Source: Paraclostridium sordellii (lineage in GTDB: Bacteria; Bacillota; Clostridia; Peptostreptococcales; Peptostreptococcaceae). From it: a DNA stretch of 64,000 bases. The notes below the pieces were generated by a model. That model was given only the letters and a program-made list of their open reading frames with translations, was not told the DNA's origin and ran no database searches. Positions within the stretch are counted from its first letter, which is position 1, and each line of letters begins with the position of its first letter. Of the stretch, positions 54,273 to 63,197 are shown in pieces. The translations under genes and the position numbers were made by a program. The stretch is taken from the NCBI RefSeq assembly GCF_000953675.1, contig NZ_LN679998.1:1635911-1699910 (forward strand), written 5' to 3'.

Positions 54273-54833
54273 ATGACAGATAAACAAAAATTAAACAAGT
54301 TTTTACAATTACAATCTAAAGAGTTAAAAATAGACGATATTGCAAAACAATTGGATTCAGATGTTAAATCTTTAAGACGTTTTTTAAATAAAAATGGATA
54401 TAGGTCCGTAAAAGGTAAATATCAAAAAAAAGAAGATTCAAGTTCAGATAATACAAAGCAACTAGAACTAAATATCAAATCTAATAAATCTAGTAAAGTC
54501 AGTAAAAACACTCAAAAAAGTGTACCATCTAAAAAAACAAAATCATCTAAGGTTAATATTAATGCTCAAGATTTAGACAAGTTATGCGAAGTTTATGATT
54601 GGTATCTAAGTGTTAAAGATATAAAAGCCATACAGCCTAAAGGGAATAAATCTAAAAAAGATGTTGTTATAGATTCTAAAAATTTGAAGGATTTAAAAGC
54701 AAGTAGAATACAAGTAGATAAAGCTATATGGGAAGAATTTGAAAGGTTATGTAGTAATTCTAAGTACTCTAAATCAGAAATAATAACTCAAGCTTTAAAA
54801 GAGTTTTTAATACAATATAAGCATTTAATATAA
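54273..54833 (+). CDS. putative DNA-binding protein with ribbon-helix-helix-like C-terminus
   Basis: A 186-residue basic protein. The N-terminus (IDDIAKQLDSDVKSLRRFLN) looks like a helix-turn-helix; a Lys/Ser-rich linker follows (~55-105); the C-terminus (RIQVDKAIWEEFERLC, YSKSEIITQALKEFL) reads as a ribbon-helix-helix. ATG 54273 follows GGAGGG. It lies next to the ZorAB-like pair but beyond a terminator, so a link is not assured. I do not recognise the full-length family. Confidence 0.65.
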   Translation: MTDKQKLNKFLQLQSKELKIDDIAKQLDSDVKSLRRFLNKNGYRSVKGKYQKKEDSSSDNTKQLELNIKSNKSSKVSKNTQKSVPSKKTKSSKVNINAQDLDKLCEVYDWYLSVKDIKAIQPKGNKSKKDVVIDSKNLKDLKASRIQVDKAIWEEFERLCSNSKYSKSEIITQALKEFLIQYKHLI

Positions 54834-54835
54834 AG

Positions 54836-54870
54836 AAATAAATGAGCCTAAAAGCTCATTTATTTTTTTA
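54836..54870. terminator. bidirectional terminator
   Basis: AAATAAATGAGC and GCTCATTTATTT with a CTAAAA loop. Confidence 0.85.
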
Positions 54871-54888
54871 TTGCTATATATTTATGAA

Positions 54889-54975
54889 TTACATAGTTCT
54901 GATTGTTAAAAATAGGGTAAATAAAATCATAGGAATTAATATCAATATAGCTATTTTTTCAGAATTTTTTCTCAT
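54889..54975 (-). CDS. 28-residue membrane peptide
   Basis: A short minus-strand frame with a perfect site (AGGAGGGG, six bases before ATG 54975). It codes for a basic start (MRKNSEK) and one hydrophobic helix (IAILILIPMILFTLFLTI), and ends RTM. The shared terminator at 54836-54870 lies just downstream. Size and topology resemble small membrane-protein regulators or type I toxins. No family is recognised. Confidence 0.68.
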   Translation of the reverse strand: MRKNSEKIAILILIPMILFTLFLTIRTM

Positions 54976-55134
54976 AAATCCCCTCCTGATATTTTCCTGA
55001 AAAGTAAAAATATTCTATACAATATAATTATAATATATTTAAGTAAATATGTTAATTAATAATTTTAAATAAAAAGTAGCATTTAAATGTTATAATATGA
55101 AATAATAAAGTTTTTACTTAAAGGAGGAAAATAT

Positions 55135-55854
55135 ATGAGTAAAACTAATGTGCCAACAGCTCATAATAATGCAAAACTAGGGGATATAGCTGAAACTATT
55201 TTACTTCCAGGAGATCCATTAAGAGCTAAATTTATAGCTGAAACATTTCTAGACAATCCTGTTATGTATAATACAGTAAGAGGGATGTATGGATATACAG
55301 GATATTATAAAGGAAATAAAATTTCAGTTCAGGGTTCTGGAATGGGTATCCCATCTATAGGTATCTATTCTTATGAGTTAATTAACTTTTATGGGGTAAA
55401 AAATCTTATTAGAGTAGGTTCAGCAGGTGCTATTAATGAAAATCTAAAAGTTCACGATATTGTAATTGGAATGGGGGCTTGTACTGATTCTAATTATGCT
55501 AATCAATTTAATTTACCAGGAACATTTTCTCCAATAGCAAGCTATGATTTATTGAAAAAATCTGTAGACATAGCTAATAGCAAGAATATCAATGTAACAG
55601 TAGGTAATATAGTTTCTAATGATGTATTTTATAGTGATTCTGGTTTAGATAATTTAGCTAAATGGAATAAAATGGGGGTACTAGCAGTCGAAATGGAAGC
55701 CGCAGCTCTTTATATGAATACAGCTAGAGCAGGTGTGAATGCTTTGTGTATCTTAACAATATCTGATTGTCCATTTACTGGAGAGGAATGTTCCGCACAC
55801 GAAAGACAAGTTGCATTTACAAAAATGATGGAAATAGCACTTGAACTAGCTTAA
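55135..55854 (+). CDS. deoD: purine-nucleoside phosphorylase (DeoD type)
   Basis: A 239-residue hexameric-type phosphorylase: [16 protein letters not shown] near residue 25, the phosphate-binding RVGSAGAI, and the nucleoside-binding [10 protein letters not shown] and SDCPFTGE with the catalytic Asp. It splits purine nucleosides with phosphate for salvage. AAAGGAGG upstream and TATAAT at 55091-55096. Confidence 0.95.
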   Translation: MSKTNVPTAHNNAKLGDIAETILLPGDPLRAKFIAETFLDNPVMYNTVRGMYGYTGYYKGNKISVQGSGMGIPSIGIYSYELINFYGVKNLIRVGSAGAINENLKVHDIVIGMGACTDSNYANQFNLPGTFSPIASYDLLKKSVDIANSKNINVTVGNIVSNDVFYSDSGLDNLAKWNKMGVLAVEMEAAALYMNTARAGVNALCILTISDCPFTGEECSAHERQVAFTKMMEIALELA

Positions 55855-55889
55855 ATTTTACTATATACGTATAAAGGGAAGGATAATTC

Positions 55890-56156
55890 ATGTTTTTATT
55901 ACTAGGAGTACTATTTTTAATTTTAGGAATTTTATTATTTATATCTTTTAAAAAAAAGAAAGCTTCTTATGAAAGAAAAATGGAGAAGTTAACTCAAAGG
56001 AATTTCGATAAAAATAATAAAAAGCAAAGAAATAAAGCAGAGAAAGCAAAAGAAAAATCAGAATCAGAATTAAAAAAAGATAAAGTAAATGCATATAGTT
56101 TTATAGCAGCTGGAATTTGTTGTATACTAGTTGAAATTACCATGAAGTTTTTATAA
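55890..56156 (+). CDS. small two-helix membrane protein
   Basis: An 88-residue protein with an N-terminal helix (FLLLGVLFLILGILLFISF), a very basic/acidic middle of ~45 residues (KKKKASYERKMEKL...), and a C-terminal helix (AYSFIAAGICCILVEI). The loop is predicted to be coiled-coil. It follows deoD by 35 bases and may be co-transcribed. Function unknown. Confidence 0.68.
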   Translation: MFLLLGVLFLILGILLFISFKKKKASYERKMEKLTQRNFDKNNKKQRNKAEKAKEKSESELKKDKVNAYSFIAAGICCILVEITMKFL

Positions 56157-56168
56157 AAATTTATATAT

Positions 56169-56213
56169 AAAAAAATAAAAGGATATGACTTTGTGCATAT
56201 CCTTTTATTTTAT
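56169..56213. terminator. bidirectional terminator
   Basis: AAAATAAAAGGATATG pairs with CATATCCTTTTATTTT around an eight-base loop. Confidence 0.87.
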
Positions 56214-56840
56214 AACTCTGAAAACTCCTTTTACATGACCAATTATACTTACTTCTTGAGGATTTAATATAATAGGTTCCATAAATTCATTCTCTGGTTG
56301 TAATCTAATAAAGTTCTCTTCTTTAAAAAATCTTTTTACTGTTGCACTTTCATTTCCTATTAAAGCAACTACAATTTGTGAATTAGAAGCAGTATTAGCT
56401 TTATCGACTATAACATAATCTCCATCTAATATTCCTGCATTAATCATACTTTCACCTTTAACTTTTAATATAAAGTTTTCGCTACCTATAACTAAATTTG
56501 CAGGTAGAGGTATGTATTCTTCTATATTTTGTTCTGCTAAAATAGGTTCACCAGCTGTTATCTGTCCTATAACAGGTAAGTGAAGTACTTCTTGATTAAG
56601 TCCGTTAATACCTTCATTTTTATTTGAATCTAAAACCTCAATAGCTCTAGGCTTTGTTGGATCTCTTCTTATGTAACCTAACTTTTCTAACTTATTTAGG
56701 TGAGAGTGTACAGTAGATGTAGATCTTAATTCTACTGCTGCACAAATTTCCCTGACTGAAGGTGGATATCCTTTTTGAGTTAATTGATCTTTTATAAACT
56801 CAAGTATCATTATTTGTTTATTAGTTAAATCTAGATACAT
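56205..56840 (-). CDS. lexA: SOS repressor LexA
   Basis: A 211-residue LexA. Residues ~1-65 form the winged helix (PSVREICAAVELRSTSTVHS). Ala96-Gly97 is the self-cleavage site (QITAGEPI), Ser131 and Lys169 are the catalytic pair (GESMINAG and TVKRF). It represses DNA-damage genes until RecA filaments trigger cleavage. A LexA-like box (AAACATTTGTTC) at 56916-56927 upstream indicates autoregulation. It is followed (upstream on the same strand) by a tyrosine recombinase gene. Confidence 0.97.
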   Translation of the reverse strand: MYLDLTNKQIMILEFIKDQLTQKGYPPSVREICAAVELRSTSTVHSHLNKLEKLGYIRRDPTKPRAIEVLDSNKNEGINGLNQEVLHLPVIGQITAGEPILAEQNIEEYIPLPANLVIGSENFILKVKGESMINAGILDGDYVIVDKANTASNSQIVVALIGNESATVKRFFKEENFIRLQPENEFMEPIILNPQEVSIIGHVKGVFRVIK

Positions 56841-56915
56841 GTTATCATCTCATTTCTAAAAATAGTTTAAATTATCATTATATTATATATTTTACCATAT
56901 GAATTAGTTTAATAC

Positions 56916-56927
56916 AAACATTTGTTC
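56916..56927 (-). promoter_or_regulatory. LexA box upstream of lexA
   Basis: Minus strand GAAC-AAAT-GTTT matches the Gram-positive LexA form GAAC-N4-GTTC in seven of eight fixed bases. Confidence 0.7.
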
Positions 56928-56939
56928 TTTAGTCTAAAA

Positions 56940-58070
56940 TTACTCATCCTTATCGTCTATCCATTCAAAATTATTAACAATATCTCTTTTAACATTCTTT
57001 TTATGTGCAGCATATAGCTGAGTAGTAGTAACATTATCATGATCTAATAAATTTTGAACATCGTATATGGAAAATCCATTTTGAATTAAAGAAGTAGCAG
57101 CAGTTGCTCTTAATTTATGAGGACTATAACCATTATCTCTAGAAGTTTGCATAGATATAGAAGTATACTTCTTAACTAATTGTCGTATTGATTTTGGATC
57201 CATTCTTTTATGTTGAAGTGATAAAAATAAAGCATCTTCTACATCTTCGTTTAACATTTCACTTTTAGGTCTTTCATTTAATATGTAATCTCTTATAACT
57301 AACTCACAAGTCTTATTTATAGGCATTAGAACTTCTTTACCTCTTTTTCTATAGATTTTAAATTCACCTCTAGAAAAGTTAAAAGATGAGATATTTAATT
57401 CTCTAAGTTCATTTAGTCTTAATCCATATGTAACAAATAATGCCAATATAGCTTTATCACGAAGTTTTGTCTTTCTCCAATAAACTTTTTCTTTTTCTGT
57501 AAGACCCTCACCAGTTTCAACGGAATCTAGCATTTTAGCTACCTCATCAATTTCAAGCCTTTTAATAGCATCAGGTTGAGGTTTAGGAAGCTTAATAGGA
57601 TTAAATCCATCAGTTATATTATTTTCAATTTGACCATTTCTAAATAAAAATTTAAAAAGGGTAGACAAGGATGATTTTTTACGGGCAAGAGCACGATTAT
57701 TATTTTCATATATAAGAGTATTTTTTTCTGTTTGTTTATAATATCTAGTACAGTAATCTCCTAGAAATAAGTTAACATCTCTAGCTTTAATTTGATTAAA
57801 ATCATCTAATGAAATATCCTTTATCTGATCAACCATAGTTACTTCTTTAGTTTCTACTAAATATGAACAAAAAAACTTAATATCTTCTAAATAAGCAAGT
57901 CTAGTAGTAACTGATACCGACCCTTTTAAGTATATACAATAATCTTTCATAAATTTTGGAAGGCTATTTTCAATTTGGATACATTTTTCTATAACTTTAT
58001 TATCTCTGATAACTATATTATCTGGTTTATCAGATTTATTGTGTATTTTTATAATTTTACGTTCTGACAT
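56940..58070 (-). CDS. tyrosine recombinase (XerC/D or phage-integrase type)
   Basis: A 376-residue recombinase with an N-terminal SAM-like core-binding domain (~35-150) and a C-terminal catalytic domain. The catalytic residues are Arg218 (GLRLNEL), His318 and Arg321 (HKLR), His344 (LLDHDNV) and Tyr353. No attachment sites, excisionase or phage genes are nearby, so it is not evidence of a prophage. It lies next to lexA on the same strand and may be a chromosomal housekeeping recombinase. Confidence 0.88.
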   Translation of the reverse strand: MSERKIIKIHNKSDKPDNIVIRDNKVIEKCIQIENSLPKFMKDYCIYLKGSVSVTTRLAYLEDIKFFCSYLVETKEVTMVDQIKDISLDDFNQIKARDVNLFLGDYCTRYYKQTEKNTLIYENNNRALARKKSSLSTLFKFLFRNGQIENNITDGFNPIKLPKPQPDAIKRLEIDEVAKMLDSVETGEGLTEKEKVYWRKTKLRDKAILALFVTYGLRLNELRELNISSFNFSRGEFKIYRKRGKEVLMPINKTCELVIRDYILNERPKSEMLNEDVEDALFLSLQHKRMDPKSIRQLVKKYTSISMQTSRDNGYSPHKLRATAATSLIQNGFSIYDVQNLLDHDNVTTTQLYAAHKKNVKRDIVNNFEWIDDKDE

Positions 58071-58762
58071 TTAAAATTAAAACCTCCTATAAAAAATAGT
58101 GATATTTAAACTATAGCATAGAGTTTTTTTGAGTTCAACTATTCCTTAAATTATAGTAATTAGATGAAATTATAAAAAAAGGCAATGAATCCCATTATAA
58201 AAGGTTTTTTATTAAGAAATACATAATTATATAAGAAGTTAAATTTAGGGCTTTAAAATTGATTTAAATGAATAGAAAAATTTCAATAAATATTAAAAAT
58301 AAATATTAAATCGTTATTCGTTAAAATTTTTATTTTAGTACAAACTATAGAATTGATATTTATAAATTTATATCATATTAAATAAATTAAATAAAAAATA
58401 TTGTTTATATTTTGATAAAAATAAGAAAAGAACATAGTAAAAAGTATAAAAAAATAAGCCTTATATAAATTAATAAATTTAACACTAAAATGAGTTTTTT
58501 ATTAACTTTAATACTAACTATTCCCTAAATATACATTTAAAGGATAGTTATATTTTAAAATAAGCACTTCTCTGTATAAACCTTATATAAGATTTTTATA
58601 AATATATACAGATTATATTATATTTACTATCTTACTAATATTTATAAATTAATTCTAATTATGTATATATTTTCAATACTATAACATATATTATAAGACC
58701 ATTTCATTATGTAAATATATAAAATGGTCTTATAGTTGATTTTATATCATAGATATTTCAAA
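58071..58762. other. long AT-rich non-coding stretch
   Basis: About 690 bases with no credible reading frame. It holds an ACTAT-GG/..ATAGT-type hairpin near 58520 and AAGACCATTT/AAATGGTCTT (58697-58735), which may end the SASP transcript. I see no repeats, no DnaA-box cluster and no RNA family. Confidence 0.6.
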
Positions 58763-58951
58763 TTATTGAGTTTTTTCATGTAATGATTCTAAATCTACTT
58801 CAAATTTAGAATTATCATTTATAGATTCTATATAAGCTGTTCCTATATTATTATCCACACTTATTAACTTAACTGGATTATCATTATAAACTAATTCTAC
58901 ATTTTCTATATTTTTATTATTACATATTTCCATAGCTCTTCTAAGTTGCAT
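58763..58951 (-). CDS. H-type small acid-soluble spore protein (SspH-like)
   Basis: A 62-residue protein matching H-type SASPs: RRAMEICNNKNIENVELVYN, NPVKLISVDN, and a C-terminal VDLESLHE. These proteins are made in the forespore. AGGAGGTGAG precedes the ATG. It is downstream of spoVS on the same strand, beyond a very long terminator. Confidence 0.85.
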   Translation of the reverse strand: MQLRRAMEICNNKNIENVELVYNDNPVKLISVDNNIGTAYIESINDNSKFEVDLESLHEKTQ

Positions 58952-58999
58952 ATTATCTCACCTCCTTATATCTTCCCTATTTATATTTTCCTTATGAAA

Positions 59000-59054
59000 A
59001 TAACTTATTCAAAAAAAGAGGCTAATAATTAGCCTCTTTTTTTGAATAAGTTAT
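59000..59054 (-). terminator. very long perfect hairpin overlapping the spoVS stop
   Basis: Two perfect 27-base arms (59000-59026, 59028-59054) with a single centre base. The core GAGGCTAAT/ATTAGCCTC is flanked by A7 and T7. It includes the spoVS stop codon. Confidence 0.85.
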
Positions 59055-59311
59055 CTAGGTTCTACTATTAACTTAATAGCGGTTCTTTCTTCTTCTTCTA
59101 TTTTTACATCAGTAAATGATGGAATACAAACTAAGTCAATTCCACTTGGAGCAACAAATCCTCTAGCAACAGCTATTGATTTAATAGCTTGATTTAAAGC
59201 TCCTGCTCCAATAGCTTGAATTTCAGCGCTTCCTTTTTCCCTAATAACACCAGCTAAAGCTCCTGCAACAGAATTAGGATTAGATTTTGATGAAACTTTT
59301 AAAATATCCAT
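59051..59311 (-). CDS. spoVS: stage V sporulation protein S
   Basis: An 86-residue SpoVS, nearly invariant among spore formers: DILKVSSKSNPNSVAGALAG, IQAIGAGALNQAIKSIAVAR, and PSFTDVKIEEEERTAIKLIV. The Alba-like fold suggests nucleic-acid binding. It affects septation and coat assembly in Bacillus. GGGGGA upstream at 59320. Its stop lies within a 55-base palindrome. Confidence 0.97.
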   Translation of the reverse strand: MDILKVSSKSNPNSVAGALAGVIREKGSAEIQAIGAGALNQAIKSIAVARGFVAPSGIDLVCIPSFTDVKIEEEERTAIKLIVEPR

Positions 59312-59411
59312 TTCATTATCCCCCTCTTATTTCTTTATATAATTCTATAGTACATCTATGCGCTATTTAACTACAAATTCTATAAATAAAATTAAAACCC
59401 TTTATTTTTAA

Positions 59412-59444
59412 AATAAAAAGTCTATTAAGTTGTACTTAATAGAC
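59412..59444 (-). terminator. terminator of the acc operon
   Basis: GTCTATTAAGT and ACTTAATAGAC with a three-base loop, T run on the minus strand. The 5' arm overlaps the last codons of accA. Confidence 0.85.
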
Positions 59445-60386
59445 GCCTATATTTCTAAATTTTTTATATCTATGATTTATTATTTCATCTTTATTAAAGT
59501 TTTTATAAAAACTTAATCGATTTATTATATATTCTTTTATATTATCTGAAACAAATTCTACATCACTAAAAGCTGTGTTTTTAGGTTCTTTTATTACTTT
59601 ATCAATTATACCTAGTTTTTTCAAATCCGAACTAGTAAGCTTCATAACATCACTAGCATCCTTTGCTTTAGAGGCATCTTTGAATAAAATGCTTGAAAGT
59701 CCTTCAGGGGATATAACTGAATAAATAGAATGTTCAAGCATAGCAATTTCATTAGATACTCCTATGCCAAGTGCTCCCCCACTTCCCCCTTCTCCAATTA
59801 CAATAGAGAGTATAGGTACAGAAAGAGAACTCATTTCTCTAAGGTTTCTAGCTATGGCTTCCCCTTGACCTCTTTCCTCAGCTTCAATACCACAAAATGC
59901 ACCAGGAGTATCTATAAATGTTACTATGGGTCTATTAAACTTTTCAGCTTGATGCATAAGTCTAAGTGCTTTTCTATATCCTTCAGGATGAGGCATTCCA
60001 AAATTTTGTTTAACTTGCTCATTTAAGTCATTTCCCTTTTGATGACCTATTATGGTAACTTCAAAATTTCCTATCTTTCCTATTCCTCCAATTATAGAAG
60101 GATCATCTTTATAGAGCCTATCTCCATGGAGTTCGATAAACAAAGAACATATGTTCTGAATGTAATTTTTAGCAGTTGGTCTTTTTATATCTCTACTTAT
60201 AGAAACTTTATCCCATGCTGAAAGTTTACAACAAGTAGAATTTTCAATATGTTTAAGCTTTAATTCTAGCTTTTCTATTTCTATACTTAAGTCTATATTG
60301 CTTTTTAAAGAAACTTCTTTTAGTTGTTTTATGCTATCTTTAAGTGTATTTATATCGTTGGTCGAACTAATGTTCTGTGCAGGCAA
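59436..60386 (-). CDS. accA: acetyl-CoA carboxylase carboxyltransferase subunit alpha
   Basis: A 316-residue AccA. Landmarks are an N-terminal coiled coil (~10-50), RDIKRPTAKNYIQ, FIDTPGAFCGIEAEERGQGE and GEGGSGGALGIGV (oxyanion site). It moves the carboxyl group from biotin to acetyl-CoA, giving malonyl-CoA for fatty acid synthesis. The start is TTG 60386, seven bases after AAGGTGA, with a 20-base overlap into accD. Confidence 0.95.
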   Translation of the reverse strand: MPAQNISSTNDINTLKDSIKQLKEVSLKSNIDLSIEIEKLELKLKHIENSTCCKLSAWDKVSISRDIKRPTAKNYIQNICSLFIELHGDRLYKDDPSIIGGIGKIGNFEVTIIGHQKGNDLNEQVKQNFGMPHPEGYRKALRLMHQAEKFNRPIVTFIDTPGAFCGIEAEERGQGEAIARNLREMSSLSVPILSIVIGEGGSGGALGIGVSNEIAMLEHSIYSVISPEGLSSILFKDASKAKDASDVMKLTSSDLKKLGIIDKVIKEPKNTAFSDVEFVSDNIKEYIINRLSFYKNFNKDEIINHRYKKFRNIGVY

Positions 60387-61275
60387 TTAGGTCACCTTCT
60401 TTCTCTAAGTTTTTTATACATGAATATCCATGCAAAGTAAGTATATTAAAAAGTTGTTCTTTCATTTCATGTCTATTAATTATTAAATCAACAAATCCAT
60501 GTTCTAGTAAAAACTCAGATGTTTGGAAACCTTTAGGTAAATCTTGCTTAATAGTTTGCTGAATAACTCTTGGTCCAGCAAAGGCAACTAATGCATTTGG
60601 TTCTGCTAGTATCAAATCTCCAAGCATAGCAAAACTTGCCGTTACTCCTCCTGTAGTTGGATTTGTTAAAATTGATATATATAAAAGTCCTTCAGATGCT
60701 AATTTAGATAAAGCTTGGGATGTTTTTGCCATTTGCATAAGAGATACCATTCCCTCTTGCATTCTAGCTCCACCAGAGGCGCATACTATTATAATTGGAA
60801 GTTTATGTTTAATAGCATATTCAATAGATAATGTTAACTCCTCTCCAACTATTGCACCCATACTCCCCATCATAAACTTAGGATTCATTACGCATAAAAC
60901 AACAGGTATTTTATTTACAAGTCCAGTACCTGCAATTATAGCTTCATTTTCATGTGTAGAGTTTTTGTACTTATACAGTTTTTCTTCGTAGTTAGGAAAA
61001 TCTAAGATATTTTTAAATTCTAAATCATGATTAAATTCAGAAAATGTATTTTCATCAATTATTAGGGCTACTCTATCTCTAGCTGAGTAATCATAATGTT
61101 TATTGCATTTTGGACAGACATTAAGGTTTTCTTCTATATCTTTTCTAAAAGTTTCATTTTTACATGAATCACAATAAATCCAAAATTTATCATCTGCACT
61201 ATTTTCTTTAAAATTTTTATTTAAATTAACTACTGCGTAGTTTTGTTCTTTTCTTTTAAGAAATTTTTTTATCAT
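60367..61275 (-). CDS. accD: acetyl-CoA carboxylase carboxyltransferase subunit beta
   Basis: A 302-residue AccD with a four-Cys zinc finger (Cys35, Cys38, Cys54, Cys57), DYSARDRVALIID, and the crotonase-like core with CASGGARMQEGM and TNPTTGGVTASFAMLGD. It pairs with AccA. It follows accC by 17 bases and overlaps accA. Confidence 0.96.
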   Translation of the reverse strand: MIKKFLKRKEQNYAVVNLNKNFKENSADDKFWIYCDSCKNETFRKDIEENLNVCPKCNKHYDYSARDRVALIIDENTFSEFNHDLEFKNILDFPNYEEKLYKYKNSTHENEAIIAGTGLVNKIPVVLCVMNPKFMMGSMGAIVGEELTLSIEYAIKHKLPIIIVCASGGARMQEGMVSLMQMAKTSQALSKLASEGLLYISILTNPTTGGVTASFAMLGDLILAEPNALVAFAGPRVIQQTIKQDLPKGFQTSEFLLEHGFVDLIINRHEMKEQLFNILTLHGYSCIKNLEKEGDLIACTEH

Positions 61276-61292
61276 ACCAAAATCTCCTTGTA

Positions 61293-62648
61293 TTAAGCAT
61301 TTAAGCTTTTTATAAAACTGGTTTCAATGAATTTTGTATGATGAGTATTATTTTTGAACTCATCAGAATTTATTAGTGATCTTTGAAATTCTATATTTGA
61401 AGTAATTCCCTCAATTATTATTTCATCTAATGCTCTATCCATTCTACTTATACATTCATCTCTAGTATCCGCTATGCAGATAAGTTTACCAAGCATAGAG
61501 TCGTAAATTGGGGGTATAGTATATCCAGGATATATAAATGTATCAAATCTAACTCCAAAGCCTCCTGGTATATGAAGGGATTCTACTTTACCTGGACTTG
61601 GTTTGAAGTCGTTTTCTGAATCTTCTGCATTTATCCTACACTCTATTGCATGGCCTCTAAATTTAACATTCTCTTGTTTAAAAGGTATTTTTTCTCCGCT
61701 AGCTATAAGTAATTGTAGTTTAATAAGATCTATTCCTGTAATCATTTCAGTAATAGGATGTTCAACTTGTATTCTTGTATTCATTTCTATGAAGTAGAAA
61801 TTTTTATCTTTATCTACTATAAATTCAATTGTTCCTGCACCTAAGTATCCAATACCTTTTATAACAGCTATAGAAGTATCATAAAGCTTTTTTCTTTGAG
61901 CTTCGTCTAAATAATGGCTTAGTGATTCTTCTATGACCTTTTGATTTCTTCTTTGCATAGAACAATCTCTATCTCCAAGATGTATAGCATTGTTAAAACT
62001 ATCTCCAAATACTTGAACTTCTATATGCCTTGGATTTTCTATATATTTTTCCATGTATAAAGAACTATCTCCAAATGAAGCAAGAGCTTCTGATTTTGCT
62101 ATATCAAATAAAGAATCAAATTCACTTTCTTTAAAGATAATTCTCATACCCTTTCCACCTCCACCACTAGAGGCTTTAATCATGACTGGATATCCTATTG
62201 ATGATGCTAGTAGTTTAGCTTCTTCTTTATCTTTAAGTATTGATTTAGACCCTGGAACAACAGGAACATTTAAACTAATCATGGTTTCTCTAGCTTTGGA
62301 TTTATTCCCCATAAGTTCTATTTGATTTGGAGTTGGACCTACAAAAACTATGTCATTATCTAAGCAAGCTTTTGCAAAATTAACATTTTCAGAGAGAAAT
62401 CCAAATCCAGGATGAATTGCATCACAATTCATTTTTTTTGCTAAATAAATTATATTATCTATATTATTATAACTCTTACTTATATTGTTAGGTCCTATAC
62501 AGATAGATTCATCAGCTAAATATCTATGTAAGCTATCCTTATCAATTTCAGAGTATATAGCTATAGTTTCTATATTAAGTTCTTTACAAGTACGTATAAT
62601 TCTAACTGCTATGTCTCCTCTATTTGCAATTAATAATCTTTTAATCAT
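61293..62648 (-). CDS. accC: biotin carboxylase
   Basis: A 451-residue AccC with the N-terminal RLLIANRGDIAVRIIRTCKE, the ATP-grasp glycine loop KASSGGGGKGMRI, HIEVQVFGD, EMNTRIQVEHPITEMITGID and the C-terminal GHAIECRINAED. It uses ATP and bicarbonate to carboxylate the biotin on AccB. Eleven bases separate it from accB. Confidence 0.97.
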   Translation of the reverse strand: MIKRLLIANRGDIAVRIIRTCKELNIETIAIYSEIDKDSLHRYLADESICIGPNNISKSYNNIDNIIYLAKKMNCDAIHPGFGFLSENVNFAKACLDNDIVFVGPTPNQIELMGNKSKARETMISLNVPVVPGSKSILKDKEEAKLLASSIGYPVMIKASSGGGGKGMRIIFKESEFDSLFDIAKSEALASFGDSSLYMEKYIENPRHIEVQVFGDSFNNAIHLGDRDCSMQRRNQKVIEESLSHYLDEAQRKKLYDTSIAVIKGIGYLGAGTIEFIVDKDKNFYFIEMNTRIQVEHPITEMITGIDLIKLQLLIASGEKIPFKQENVKFRGHAIECRINAEDSENDFKPSPGKVESLHIPGGFGVRFDTFIYPGYTIPPIYDSMLGKLICIADTRDECISRMDRALDEIIIEGITSNIEFQRSLINSDEFKNNTHHTKFIETSFIKSLNA

Positions 62649-62659
62649 ATAACTGCCTC

Positions 62660-63130
62660 CTAATTAAATTCTTTTATTTTAAATAAAACTTGATTATATT
62701 CAACTAAATCTTCATCCTTAGATACTATTTCAACTATTTCTCCATCAATATCACTAATTATTTCATTCATAAGCTTCATAGCTTCTATGATACATAGAGT
62801 ATCGCCTTCTTTAATCTTATCTCCTACTTTTACAAAACAATCAGCTTCTGGACTTGGTGATCCATAATAAGTCCCCATTATAGGTGAGGTTATTAAATGT
62901 AAATCTTTGTTTTCTATTATAGATTCAGTAGAATTATTTACATTGTTAGATAATTTTTCTTGATTTACATTGTCATTTTGTATAGATTCCACCTGCTGAT
63001 TTATACTTGCATTTGAAAGTTCTTTTAACTTAGAAACTTCTAGTGAAAAATCCTTATCCTTTAAATTTACATATGTTAAGTTAGTTTTATCTATAGTCAA
63101 TATTAATTCCTTTATTTCATTTATATTCAT
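62660..63130 (-). CDS. accB: biotin carboxyl carrier protein
   Basis: A 156-residue carrier. The first ~35 residues are the usual AccB helix region, followed by a Ser/Asn/Gln-rich linker (~40-75) and the biotinyl domain with EAMKLMNE; biotin is attached at Lys119. [16 protein letters not shown] holds the thumb region. It is the first gene of accBCDA and lies behind a FapR-like operator. Confidence 0.96.
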   Translation of the reverse strand: MNINEIKELILTIDKTNLTYVNLKDKDFSLEVSKLKELSNASINQQVESIQNDNVNQEKLSNNVNNSTESIIENKDLHLITSPIMGTYYGSPSPEADCFVKVGDKIKEGDTLCIIEAMKLMNEIISDIDGEIVEIVSKDEDLVEYNQVLFKIKEFN

Positions 63131-63145
63131 AGTTACCTCCTTGTA

Positions 63146-63169
63146 TTATTACCTGGTACTAATATTATA
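63146..63169 (-). promoter_or_regulatory. FapR-like operator and -10 box of the acc operon
   Basis: The minus strand shows TATAAT (63169-63164) and then a 17-base dyad (63162-63146), TTAGTACC-A-GGTAATAA, seven of eight bases symmetric. It closely matches the FapR operator of Gram-positive lipid genes. The site covers the transcription start, so malonyl-CoA relief of repression is expected. Confidence 0.75.
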
Positions 63170-63197
63170 TCACAAAAAATACGATTATAAAAGAAAA

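Noticed and set aside
52223-54833. A complete Zorya defence system
   Set aside because: Only ZorA-like and ZorB-like proteins are present. No ZorC, ZorD helicase/nuclease or ZorE gene is found within the window.
56940-58070. Prophage or integrative element marked by the integrase
   Set aside because: No attachment repeats, excisionase, capsid or replication genes are nearby. The neighbours are lexA and spore genes.
58071-58762. Small genes in the AT-rich gap
   Set aside because: Short frames exist, but none has a ribosome site or a protein-like composition.
60142-60157. A second GAACATATGTTC inside accA
   Set aside because: It is inside coding sequence far from any start. A chance match in AT-rich DNA is likely.
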